Source of the DNA: JAWXCH01 sp034440595
Lineage (GTDB): Bacteria > Planctomycetota > Planctomycetia > Pirellulales > JALHPA01
Assembly: GCA_034440595.1 (NCBI GenBank)
Contig: JAWXCH010000043.1
Span: forward strand, 1-7,995
DNA: 7,995 bases
Direction of reading: 5' to 3'
Below are positions 1-6,425 of this stretch, piece by piece. The notes under the pieces are model-generated. The model was not told the origin of the DNA and searched no databases. It worked only from the letters and a program-made list of their open reading frames with translations. The position numbers and the translations under genes were made by a program. Positions within the stretch are counted from its first letter, which is position 1. Every line of letters starts with the position of its first letter.

Positions 1-228
1 ATCATCCGTCTACCTTGGGGCTCGATGGTCACTTGGTACAGCCCTCAAGGCCTGCGCCGTGCCTACGACATCCTGAGCCGCATGGAGATTCCGACTGACT
101 GGCTCTGTCGCGATCTGGCCGCACAGAGGAATTTCGCCATGCTCGTGCCGCCGGTTGCGAGCAATGATGGCGGGACCACGTACATCGGGAATGAGCATCG
201 AGGAGTCGAGAGGCGGTTCATCGCCTGA
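1..228 (+). CDS. Hypothetical protein, C-terminal part (cut by left edge)
   Basis: This reading frame is open from the first base of the window and ends at a TGA at 226-228, giving 75 visible codons. An internal ATG lies at 25-27, but nothing before it resembles a convincing ribosome binding site, so the true start is probably outside the window. Third codon positions are mostly G or C, as in the cas genes, which favours real coding. The visible part is soluble-looking and rich in Arg, with a segment reading NDGGTTYIGNEHRG near its end. I see no membrane segment and recognise no family. A minus-strand frame over the same bases is also open, so the strand assignment is not certain. It is separated from the cas operon by about 600 bp of degraded DNA and need not be related to it. 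Confidence 0.4.
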   Translation: MIRLPWGSMVTWYSPQGLRRAYDILSRMEIPTDWLCRDLAAQRNFAMLVPPVASNDGGTTYIGNEHRGVERRFIA

Positions 229-297
229 GAATCCAGTCTCGAAAACGCACGCGACTTTTTCTCGCATTTAACAACTTGACGGGTTGTGCATAGGGAG

Positions 298-420
298 CTA
301 GTGCTGCTGTTCGCAGGTCGTTAGACTCTTGTAACCCAGTGCTGAATGCAGATGCTGGCGATTGTAGAAAACTTCGATGTGGTCGAACAGGTGACCTGCC
401 TTGACTCATTTCGTCCGCCA
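298..420 (-). pseudogene. IS3-family transposase remnant (C-terminal end of OrfB)
   Basis: Read on the minus strand from 387 down to a TAG at 300-298, the frame gives FDHIEVFYNRQ, then HLHSALGYKS, then a short tail ending EQQH. This matches the hallmark C-terminus of IS3-family integrase-type transposases, where the consensus is close to F-IE-FYN--R-HSALGY-SP. Just upstream the same frame reads RTK, stop, VKAGHL. The RT(K/R)--AKA segment that normally precedes the FYN motif is therefore present but broken by a TGA at 408-406. Beyond about 420 I find no transposase-like residues: the DDE catalytic core and OrfA are missing. It is a decayed fragment, not an active element. No clear terminal inverted repeat could be assigned beyond its stop codon. 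It shows that the DNA upstream of the cas operon has seen insertion and loss. Confidence 0.8.
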
Positions 421-838
421 TCAGTTGAACAATCGTCAAGTTATCAGCCTGAATCACAGCGATGGTTGAGTGCTGGAATACGGGGATTATGCAATTTTCT
501 GTTGTATGACGCAGCCATTTGATATAGCAGATGCCAATTCATGAATTGAGCGTCTTCCTAATCATTGCTATTGTGGTGGGCTATACGAACCCATCATAGA
601 CCAGTATGCCTCGGCAAAAAGTACGTTAAACTGTTCACACTGCTAGGCAGGATTCAAGTTTTGGACAGGGTGTAGATCAAGTGACACCTGGACCATGGCG
701 AGGCCGTCGCCCCGATGCGCATCGTCGGCACCCTTCACGGCGAGTCTAAGCTGGGCCGTGCAACCCTAGAGGCAGCACCCGATTGGGATATGGACAGTCT
801 GATGTGGGCACGTTTGATGTAACTGGGAGGGCTAGGCG
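421..838. other. Gene-poor region upstream of the cas operon
   Basis: Nothing here is convincingly a gene. The left half (about 480-660) is AT-richer than the neighbourhood and interrupted by stops in the frames I read. A 35-codon frame with ATG at 715 and TAA at 820-822 stops 16 bp before cas8e, but it has no recognisable motif or ribosome binding site. It could be the tail of a decayed gene. The region should contain the promoter of the effector operon, yet I could not pick a -35/-10 pair with confidence. Visible structures are the 14-bp palindrome at 535-548, a 10-bp palindrome GATGCGCATC at 714-723, and an imperfect inverted repeat around 666-690 (CAGGGTGT versus ACACCTG). In typical I-E loci cas3 lies here; no helicase or HD-nuclease motif is seen. 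Confidence 0.6.
535..548. repeat. 14-bp perfect palindrome, possible operator
   Basis: CAATTCATGAATTG is identical to its reverse complement over all 14 bases. It sits about 290 bp upstream of the cas8e start in non-coding, AT-rich DNA. A palindrome this long is expected by chance only about once per 16 kb at equal base composition. It could be a binding site for a dimeric regulator of the operon or of a lost neighbour. No regulator gene is visible, so the function is a guess. Confidence 0.3.
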
Positions 839-2554
839 ATGAGCTTTAATCTGATCGAAGAGCAATGGATCCCAATCCTCCGAACCAACGGCGCGCCGGA
901 TCGCGTGGGTATCAGGAACGCCCTGATCAATGCGGGCGATATCCGTCTGACTGCCGCGTCGAACCCGATGGACAACATCACACTATTGAGGTTCATGCTG
1001 GCCGTATTAATGTGGTGCAAGCCGAGCATGAGCGATGAGGACCGCAAGGTACTCAATGGCGGAACGGGCATCCCGGAGGAGTGGATAACTAATCTTGGCA
1101 CGCCTGCGAAACCTGCGGAGGCGTTCAATCTGCTTGGGGATCAGGAACGTTTTTTTCAAGACCGCCAACTACTCGAAGTTCTGTTGAAAGAGAGGCAGAG
1201 GCAATGGGACGCGCGCGAACGGAAGAAGGCAACTAAAGGTAAGAGCCAGCGACCAACTTCGCTGATTGATGAAGATTACCGCCCCATCGGTGATCTACTA
1301 GTCGAATTCCCAACTGAAACCAAGAGCGTCCATTTTCGCCATGTGCGAGACAAAGAGTACGGATTTTGCCCGGCCTGCTGTGCTCTCGGCATCATCCGCT
1401 TTTGTGGTTGGGCCAATGCTTATGGCGGCGGCCGATACACATCTGCAATCAATGGACCTACACCAGCCTATGCGGTTCCGTACGGCACCACGCTTCTTCA
1501 ATCACTTGCAATGAATTGGCCATCAGGCACAACTGAGGCGACTAAGCCGCCTTGGCTGACCAACAACGCACCATCAAAGGACAATCTCAATTCGCTTCAT
1601 GCCTTTGCGTGGAGATCGCGTCAAATTTGGCTAGGCGATCAACAGCCTACCATGGAGCCCTGTAGCTATTGCGGGGATGTCGCAAGATTGATCTATCAAC
1701 ACGTGTTCACTGGCAACTGGAAGCCGCCGTTCGCAACTGTTGGCACGCAAAAAAAATTCTGGGACAAGGATTCGCATTTGATCCTTGAGGCGAAGTCGAC
1801 GAACAGCGACAACGAGGATGACAGCGGTAGTCTTGACGAAGATGGCATAAATCCAGATTCTTCTTCAATTGACTCCAGTGCCTCACAAAAACGAAAAAGT
1901 ACAAAGCCAACGCAGCAAACAACGCTCGGGTTTCCTTCTCCGGGATCAAGCGCCACGGCTCATAACCGATTCTGGCGCCGAGCCTGGCGAGCCATACTCG
2001 CTGGAGATGACAATCGAGCGGGACACACAACCATGGTCGTCGGCCCGGCAGCGAACAAAGGGCTTTATCAGGATGCCACCGTGTTGAATTTGCCGGCTGT
2101 TCCTACGAATGCCAGTCAAGAAGTTCGGGAAACAATCAATTCGCTTTTTAGTACCACAGAGCAACTCATGAGTGTGCTCAGAAGAAGCACACTGAACCCT
2201 GACCGACAACACCCCAACAGAAAAGCATGTCTGGATGCACGGTCACCTGACTTGGAAGCATATTTCCGCATGCAAGTCGAACAGTGGCTTGCCATCATGG
2301 CAACCCCGGATGCAGATGCTTCGCTGAACAGTTACTCAGAGCAGTTGGCAAGCAAACTTTATTGCATCATCAATGACGTTGTTCGCTCCACAACGGTCGG
2401 TTCACCACTTCGCCGACGTGAGGCGATGCAACGCGCGGCAAAGGCTCTCAGTGAAACATTACGTAAGTATGGGTCGCACTCAAACAAGCTGCCGCCATCA
2501 GGCGGCTCTACGCCCAAGCACCAAGGTCCCAATGCGAAGGAGAGCCATAAATGA
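839..2554 (+). CDS. cas8e: Cas8e (Cse1/CasA), large subunit of type I-E Cascade, with low-complexity insertion
   Basis: This is the large Cascade subunit, which recognises the PAM and, in standard I-E systems, docks Cas3. The N-terminus reads FNLIEEQWIPI (residues 3-13), the typical opening of Cse1 proteins. CPAC at 177-180 and CSYC at 275-278 form the paired CxxC motif expected for a structural zinc site. The protein has 571 residues against about 500 in E. coli. Part of the excess is a stretch at about 317-372 rich in Ser, Asp, Glu, Thr and Gln that looks disordered. It lies between the N-terminal globular domain and the helical C-terminal domain (about 373-545). The last 25 residues are also Pro/Gly/Ser rich. 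GGGAGG at 825-830 lies 8 bp before the ATG and supports this start. The stop overlaps cse2 by 4 bp (ATGA). Family assignment is firm; the role of the insertion is unknown. Confidence 0.95.
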   Translation: MSFNLIEEQWIPILRTNGAPDRVGIRNALINAGDIRLTAASNPMDNITLLRFMLAVLMWCKPSMSDEDRKVLNGGTGIPEEWITNLGTPAKPAEAFNLLGDQERFFQDRQLLEVLLKERQRQWDARERKKATKGKSQRPTSLIDEDYRPIGDLLVEFPTETKSVHFRHVRDKEYGFCPACCALGIIRFCGWANAYGGGRYTSAINGPTPAYAVPYGTTLLQSLAMNWPSGTTEATKPPWLTNNAPSKDNLNSLHAFAWRSRQIWLGDQQPTMEPCSYCGDVARLIYQHVFTGNWKPPFATVGTQKKFWDKDSHLILEAKSTNSDNEDDSGSLDEDGINPDSSSIDSSASQKRKSTKPTQQTTLGFPSPGSSATAHNRFWRRAWRAILAGDDNRAGHTTMVVGPAANKGLYQDATVLNLPAVPTNASQEVRETINSLFSTTEQLMSVLRRSTLNPDRQHPNRKACLDARSPDLEAYFRMQVEQWLAIMATPDADASLNSYSEQLASKLYCIINDVVRSTTVGSPLRRREAMQRAAKALSETLRKYGSHSNKLPPSGGSTPKHQGPNAKESHK

Positions 2555-3132
2555 GCCAGTCCGAGTCCTTCATCAAGCGTCTTGAGGCGTTGCAGGAGGG
2601 CGAGCACGCCTGTCTGCGCCGGCTCGCAGGCATGCCGCTGGACACCACGGTTGCTGGATTTGACCTGTTCACCGGCCTGTGGTGGCCACTGAGACAGAAA
2701 AGTCCTGTCGCCCCGCGTCGCGAGACGAGTTGGTTGATCGCCAAGCTCTATGGGGCTTTTCCAATTCCGAACACTCCGTTTGAAGACGGGAAGAATCGAC
2801 AATTGCTAGCGCGGGTGCTTCGTCGCTGTGAGCCGCATGATGATCACAATGGCCCGCGTTTCCGCAGTCGCTTCGATGCCCTGTTGTGTTCGCCATTGCC
2901 GTCCATCGAGCCGCATCTGCGCTGGGCATTGGGCGAAATCTCCAAAGCGATCGCCGGGCGAGTGCAGTGGGCCAAGGGCGTCACTAGCATTAATTGGGCA
3001 CAACTACTCGATGATCTGTCAATCTGGGACCGGGGCGAGGACCATCGCCGGGGCCGTGACATTCGCGATATCTGGGCGGAAGACTATCTGAACGACACAC
3101 ACCAACTGCAAGGAGCCAGCAATGCTGATTGA
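2551..3132 (+). CDS. cse2: Cse2 (CasB, Cas11e), small subunit of type I-E Cascade
   Basis: Cse2 is the small helical subunit. In known Cascades two copies line the belly of the complex and stabilise the R-loop by holding the displaced strand. The start SESFIKRLEALQEGEHACLR (residues 4-23), followed by RRLAGMPLD, is the usual FI--L--L--G--A-LRR-AG pattern of the family. The rest is Arg-rich and helical, as expected for a nucleic-acid-binding bundle. At 193 residues it is somewhat longer than the E. coli protein (about 160). AAGGAG at 2537-2542, inside the end of cas8e, sits 8 bp before the ATG. The gene overlaps cas8e by 4 bp and cas7 by 11 bp, indicating translational coupling within one operon. 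Identification rests on these motifs and on position between cas8e and cas7. Confidence 0.92.
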   Translation: MSQSESFIKRLEALQEGEHACLRRLAGMPLDTTVAGFDLFTGLWWPLRQKSPVAPRRETSWLIAKLYGAFPIPNTPFEDGKNRQLLARVLRRCEPHDDHNGPRFRSRFDALLCSPLPSIEPHLRWALGEISKAIAGRVQWAKGVTSINWAQLLDDLSIWDRGEDHRRGRDIRDIWAEDYLNDTHQLQGASNAD

Positions 3133-4297
3133 GATACACATAATCCAGAACCATAGCCCGTCGAACCTTAACCGCGACGACCTAGGAGCACCCAAGACGT
3201 GTCTATTCGGTGGTGTCACCCGGGCCCGCATCTCCAGCCAGTGCCTCAAGCGAAGTATCCGGCGTAGCGACGACTTTCAGCAAGCGGTGGCAAAGCACGG
3301 AGCCATCCGCACCCGCGGTCTCATCAGCGAGATCGCTCGCCGAGCACAAGGCAATGGCGAACCGCAGGATGCGCTGCTCAATCGAATCCGCAAGATTTTC
3401 GAAGATGGAGGCGTTGGCGTCAACGAGTCCGGCGGGGACGCGACCGCTACCGACATTCTATTCTTTGTTCCCGATTCGGCGATCCAACAGATGGCCGAGG
3501 CGGCTAATGCGAACGAACCCAACATGGCGGATGTATTTGCCAAAATCCTCAACGAAGCCGCGCACGTCCCTGACATTGCCCTCTCGGGCCGTATGACCGA
3601 GTTCAAAGCGAAGGGTCATTTCGCAAACCTTAACTTCACCGTCGAAGCGGCTCTGTCCGCCGCCCATGCCATCTCAACGCACGAAGTGATCAACGAGGTC
3701 GATTACTTCACAGCAGTTGATGACCTTGCCACCGGAACCGGCGCGGGGCACGTAAACGAGGCCATGTTTGCGTCGGCCTGCTTCTACAAACATTTTTGCA
3801 TCGACTGGGACCAACTCGTCACCAATCTCGGCGGAGATGTCGAGCTTGCGACAACCACAGTTCGGCAGTTCCTCAATGCTGCGGCCCTGGCCACGCCATC
3901 GGGCAAGCAGAAGAGTTTCGCGGCATTCAATCCTCCTGAGGGCGTGCTCGTGGAAATCAAGACGGAGCGGTGCGTACCGGTGAGCTATGCCAACGCTTTT
4001 GCAGACCCGGTGCTGCCAAAGTCCCCACGTGGCATGATCGGCGAAAGCATCGCTCGTCTCGGCCAGCACGTCCACGAGATCGCCGAAGGCTACGGCATTA
4101 TGGCGACGCGCTATTGGTTCTCACCTGGAAACCGGTATCCGCTCACTTGGTTAGATCGCGACGAAGCCAGTGTGGCAAAGCAGGAAAAGCCAGTGGTTGG
4201 CGGTGCTGAGAGTTTCAGTTCGTTTGAAACACTCGTAACGAAGGTGATGAACACCGTAAATATGGACAACGCTGCCACCGCCGGAGCCGCATTATGA
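3122..4297 (+). CDS. cas7: Cas7e (Cse4/CasC), backbone subunit of type I-E Cascade
   Basis: Cas7 forms the six-copy filament that wraps the spacer part of the crRNA. The N-terminus is diagnostic: IHIIQNHSPSNLNRDD at residues 5-20, then GGVTRARISSQCLKR at 30-44, the most conserved stretches of the I-E Cas7 family. Further on, a segment around 220 reading GHVNEAMFASACFYKHF and a late segment reading YANAFADPV are also typical. It is 391 residues long, slightly longer than the 363 of E. coli. AAGGAG at 3110-3115 lies 6 bp before the ATG, so the start inside the end of cse2 (11-bp overlap) is well supported. The stop overlaps the cas5 start by 4 bp. I see no truncation or frameshift. Confidence 0.96.
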   Translation: MLIEIHIIQNHSPSNLNRDDLGAPKTCLFGGVTRARISSQCLKRSIRRSDDFQQAVAKHGAIRTRGLISEIARRAQGNGEPQDALLNRIRKIFEDGGVGVNESGGDATATDILFFVPDSAIQQMAEAANANEPNMADVFAKILNEAAHVPDIALSGRMTEFKAKGHFANLNFTVEAALSAAHAISTHEVINEVDYFTAVDDLATGTGAGHVNEAMFASACFYKHFCIDWDQLVTNLGGDVELATTTVRQFLNAAALATPSGKQKSFAAFNPPEGVLVEIKTERCVPVSYANAFADPVLPKSPRGMIGESIARLGQHVHEIAEGYGIMATRYWFSPGNRYPLTWLDRDEASVAKQEKPVVGGAESFSSFETLVTKVMNTVNMDNAATAGAAL

Positions 4298-5487
4298 TTC
4301 ACCATACCGTGTTCCTACGCCTCGAAGGCCCCCTTCAGGCTTGGGGCGACACTTCGAAGTTTGTCGTCCGTCGAAGCATGGACGCGCCTACGAAATCCGG
4401 TGTACTGGGTTTGATCTGTTGCGCGATGGGATTGTCGCGGCAGGCGGCACGGGATCGATTGGTGGATTTGAACGGCCTTACGATGGGCGTGCGTATCGAC
4501 CGGGCAGGAACGCGCTGGTGGGACTACCACACCGTTGGGGCTGGCATTGGGCTGATTACAGCAGCGGGCAAACTAAAGATGGGGGCACAGGGCACTCTCG
4601 TCACCCGCCGCGAATACCTCGCCGATGCAAGTTTCCTAGTCGCGCTCAGCGGCGACGCCGCGATTATCAACGAAGTCGCTCTCGCACTTTCATCACCCAT
4701 GTGGCCAATCTACCTCGGCCGTAAGTCCTGCTCACCCGCCGTACCAATATTGGCACGGCCGCGTGAGGGTGAGTCTTGGACGAACCCCGGGATCCACAGC
4801 AACCTGACAGCTGCGCTTGAGGCAGTGCCGTGGCCACCTCGCTATGACACCGATGCCCCATACGATGCGAGACACAACAGGATCAAGACGATTGATCTGC
4901 CATGCTTGATCGAATGGTGCGCGACGGAGTTGCAAACCATCGCGCCAGCCGCCGCCGAGGTCTGGTACGACGCTCCCGTTGCCTTCACCCCGCAGGTCCA
5001 TCAGCCACGGCTCGTTGTCCGTAAATCGGTCGAGGTCATGGTCGGCAAAGCACTTCAGCAGCATGCTTCAGCACCGCCTCGCCCCCGTGCTAACTACACT
5101 AATTCTGAATGGACCAGCGAACGGCTCGTGGATGTTGTGAATGAACGAACCGGCGAAGTGACGCGGGAACCCTATGGCGCAAGACCCCGGCGACTACATC
5201 GCGATCACGGCCTTTGTGTCTTCTGCAAGTCCCCCGCCAATACCGTGCAACACGTCACCTACCGCCGCGCCGGTGGCGATGAGACGCAGGAAGACCTCCG
5301 CTCGCTTTGCCGGTTGTGCCACGATGCGGTGACAATGATCGAGTACGGACTGGGCATGGGCTTGGACCGGATCAACCCCGAGGATTCTCAGTACCGCGAG
5401 CGGATCATCGCCAAGCGAACGGAGATCATCCAGTTTCGCTCACTAGAAAACCGCCGTCGTCAGCTACAAGCTGAGGAGATCGAATAA
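4294..5487 (+). CDS. cas5: Cas5e fused to a C-terminal HNH nuclease domain (Cas5-HNH)
   Basis: Residues 1 to about 247 are a Cas5e. LRLEGPLQAWGD at 8-19 opens the RAMP fold, PTKSGVLGL at 32-40 is the conserved loop, and WDYHTVG (76-82), REYLADASFLVAL (106-118) and YLGRKSC (140-146) match E. coli CasD closely. CasD ends near 224 residues; this protein continues to 397. After a polar linker (about 248-300) comes an HNH motif: C308-x2-C311, Q319-H320 followed by VTY, E334-D335-L336, then C339-x2-C342-H343. This fits the zinc-supported 'HH-TY ... DL--LC--CH' class, with Gln at the first position of the HH pair and the likely catalytic His320 kept. A charged helical tail (351-397) ends the protein. 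Cas5 grips the crRNA 5' handle beside Cas8e, so the nuclease is tethered near the PAM-proximal end. GGAG at 4283-4286 supports the start; the gene overlaps cas7 by 4 bp. That it replaces Cas3 is inference. Confidence 0.95.
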   Translation: MIHHTVFLRLEGPLQAWGDTSKFVVRRSMDAPTKSGVLGLICCAMGLSRQAARDRLVDLNGLTMGVRIDRAGTRWWDYHTVGAGIGLITAAGKLKMGAQGTLVTRREYLADASFLVALSGDAAIINEVALALSSPMWPIYLGRKSCSPAVPILARPREGESWTNPGIHSNLTAALEAVPWPPRYDTDAPYDARHNRIKTIDLPCLIEWCATELQTIAPAAAEVWYDAPVAFTPQVHQPRLVVRKSVEVMVGKALQQHASAPPRPRANYTNSEWTSERLVDVVNERTGEVTREPYGARPRRLHRDHGLCVFCKSPANTVQHVTYRRAGGDETQEDLRSLCRLCHDAVTMIEYGLGMGLDRINPEDSQYRERIIAKRTEIIQFRSLENRRRQLQAEEIE

Positions 5488-5489
5488 CG

Positions 5490-6314
5490 ATGTACATGTC
5501 CACCTTGCTCATTGATGTGGGGATCAATCCCGATCGGGTTCGCCCGGGTCGGCAATGGCTGCGCAATATGTACCGTGTACATCAACGTCTCTGTATGGCG
5601 TTCCCATTCCCTGATACGAAGGCGAACGATCCTGAATTTCTAAAGCCCTATCGGCCAGACGCATTCCACAATCCCCAGCCAGACCGAGGTTTCACAAGTA
5701 GCGTAGTGAATGCAGGAGAGCCTAATGCTTTGAGCAACAGACCTGTGCATGAGCCGCGCGATGACTCGCACAACTTCCTATTCCGTGTTGACCCTCTGCC
5801 CGGTGGACGTGTTGTGATCCTTGTGAAATCAGCCATCCAACCTGATTGGGACTACGCTTTCCACAACGCCCAACATTTGCTCGCTGCCCCGCCTTCAATC
5901 ACAGGGCATGTTCGGTTGTCGTTTGGAATGGATGCGATATTACGGTTCCAACTGGTCGCCAATCCAACACGCAAGATCGATACCAAGAGCGACGCCGACG
6001 GACGACGCCGCAATGGCAAGCGTGTTCCTGTGCCGCCGACCGATGAAGCGCTGCAGACCTGGCTGCAACAACGGGCAGATGCCAACGGTTTTCGGCTTGG
6101 CAATTTGTCACTGATCCAGCCCGGGTATGTGTATGTCAATAAGTCCAGTACGGCGGGCAAGGGACATCGTCTTCGCAGTGTGAGATTCGCGGGCATCCTC
6201 GAAATCAACGACCCGCAACGGTTTAGCAAAGCGTTGATTGCCGGCATCGGCCCCGCCAAAGCTTTCGGCTTCGGTCTGATTTCAGTCGCACTGACGGGCA
6301 ACGGAACATTGTGA
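5490..6314 (+). CDS. cas6e: Cas6e (Cse3/CasE), crRNA-processing endoribonuclease
   Basis: Cas6e cuts the array transcript at the 3' base of each repeat hairpin and stays bound to the crRNA 3' end. The start MYMSTLLID parallels E. coli MYLSKVIIA. YRVHQRL at 28-34 contains His31, which aligns with the catalytic His20 of the E. coli enzyme. The segment NFLFRVDP, a central ANPTRKID and the C-terminal glycine-rich loop GIGPAKAFGFGLISVA (252-267) complete the family pattern. It has 274 residues against 199 in E. coli; the extra length lies mainly in a polar insertion at about 42-92. AGGAG at 5474-5478, inside the end of cas5, is 11 bp before the ATG at 5490; a second in-frame ATG at 5496 is less well spaced. 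Only 2 bp separate it from cas5, so it is the last gene of the effector operon. Confidence 0.95.
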   Translation: MYMSTLLIDVGINPDRVRPGRQWLRNMYRVHQRLCMAFPFPDTKANDPEFLKPYRPDAFHNPQPDRGFTSSVVNAGEPNALSNRPVHEPRDDSHNFLFRVDPLPGGRVVILVKSAIQPDWDYAFHNAQHLLAAPPSITGHVRLSFGMDAILRFQLVANPTRKIDTKSDADGRRRNGKRVPVPPTDEALQTWLQQRADANGFRLGNLSLIQPGYVYVNKSSTAGKGHRLRSVRFAGILEINDPQRFSKALIAGIGPAKAFGFGLISVALTGNGTL

Positions 6315-6349
6315 TGCCCTCAAATGTCACACCTTGCAATAGCCGATCT

Positions 6350-6379
6350 TTGACAAGTGAATATCAACTTCGGTTTATT
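6350..6379 (+). promoter_or_regulatory. Probable sigma70-type promoter for cas1-cas2 and the array
   Basis: A perfect -35 hexamer TTGACA (6350-6355) is followed after 18 bp by TTTATT (6374-6379), a 4-of-6 match to the -10 consensus. It lies in the only sizeable gap inside the locus (6315-6425) and points at cas1. Transcription from it could carry through cas2 into the CRISPR array, which begins only 6 bp after cas2. The -10 element overlaps the left arm of a short inverted repeat. Confidence 0.45.
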
Positions 6380-6402
6380 ACTCATGGCCCTAGCGACCGA
6401 AG
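6368..6402. repeat. 7-bp inverted repeat overlapping the putative cas1 promoter
   Basis: CTTCGGT (6368-6374) is matched by its exact reverse complement ACCGAAG (6396-6402), with 21 bp between. The arms flank the presumed -10 element and transcription start. This could be an operator half-site pair or a hairpin in the 5' leader of the cas1 transcript. It is short enough to be chance. Confidence 0.25.
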
Positions 6403-6425
6403 AATGAACCATCCGGGGTGTAGAC

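Noticed and set aside
10..267. 85-codon minus-strand reading frame at the left edge
   Set aside because: It overlaps the + strand frame ending at 228, has no recognisable motif and no convincing ribosome binding site. I could not prove which strand is coding, but the + frame has better codon use by eye.
218..457. 79-codon minus-strand reading frame across the transposase relic
   Set aside because: The recognisable transposase residues (FYNRQ, HSALGY) are in a different minus-strand frame. This one is a shifted shadow with no family resemblance.
666..690. Imperfect inverted repeat CAGGGTGT/ACACCTG as a transposon end or terminator
   Set aside because: The stem is short with a bulge, has no T-run after it, and there is no matching partner end elsewhere in the window.
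715..822. 35-codon frame ending just before cas8e, considered as a Cas3 tail or a small regulator
   Set aside because: The sequence does not resemble the C-terminus of Cas3 proteins I know, the frame meets stops at 673 and 682, and there is no ribosome binding site at 715. At most it is the end of a decayed gene.
1749..1756. Run of eight A in cas8e as a possible frameshift or slippage site
   Set aside because: The reading frame continues correctly through it (Gln-Lys-Lys-Phe-Trp) into the C-terminal domain, so no frameshift is needed. Programmed slippage cannot be judged from sequence alone.
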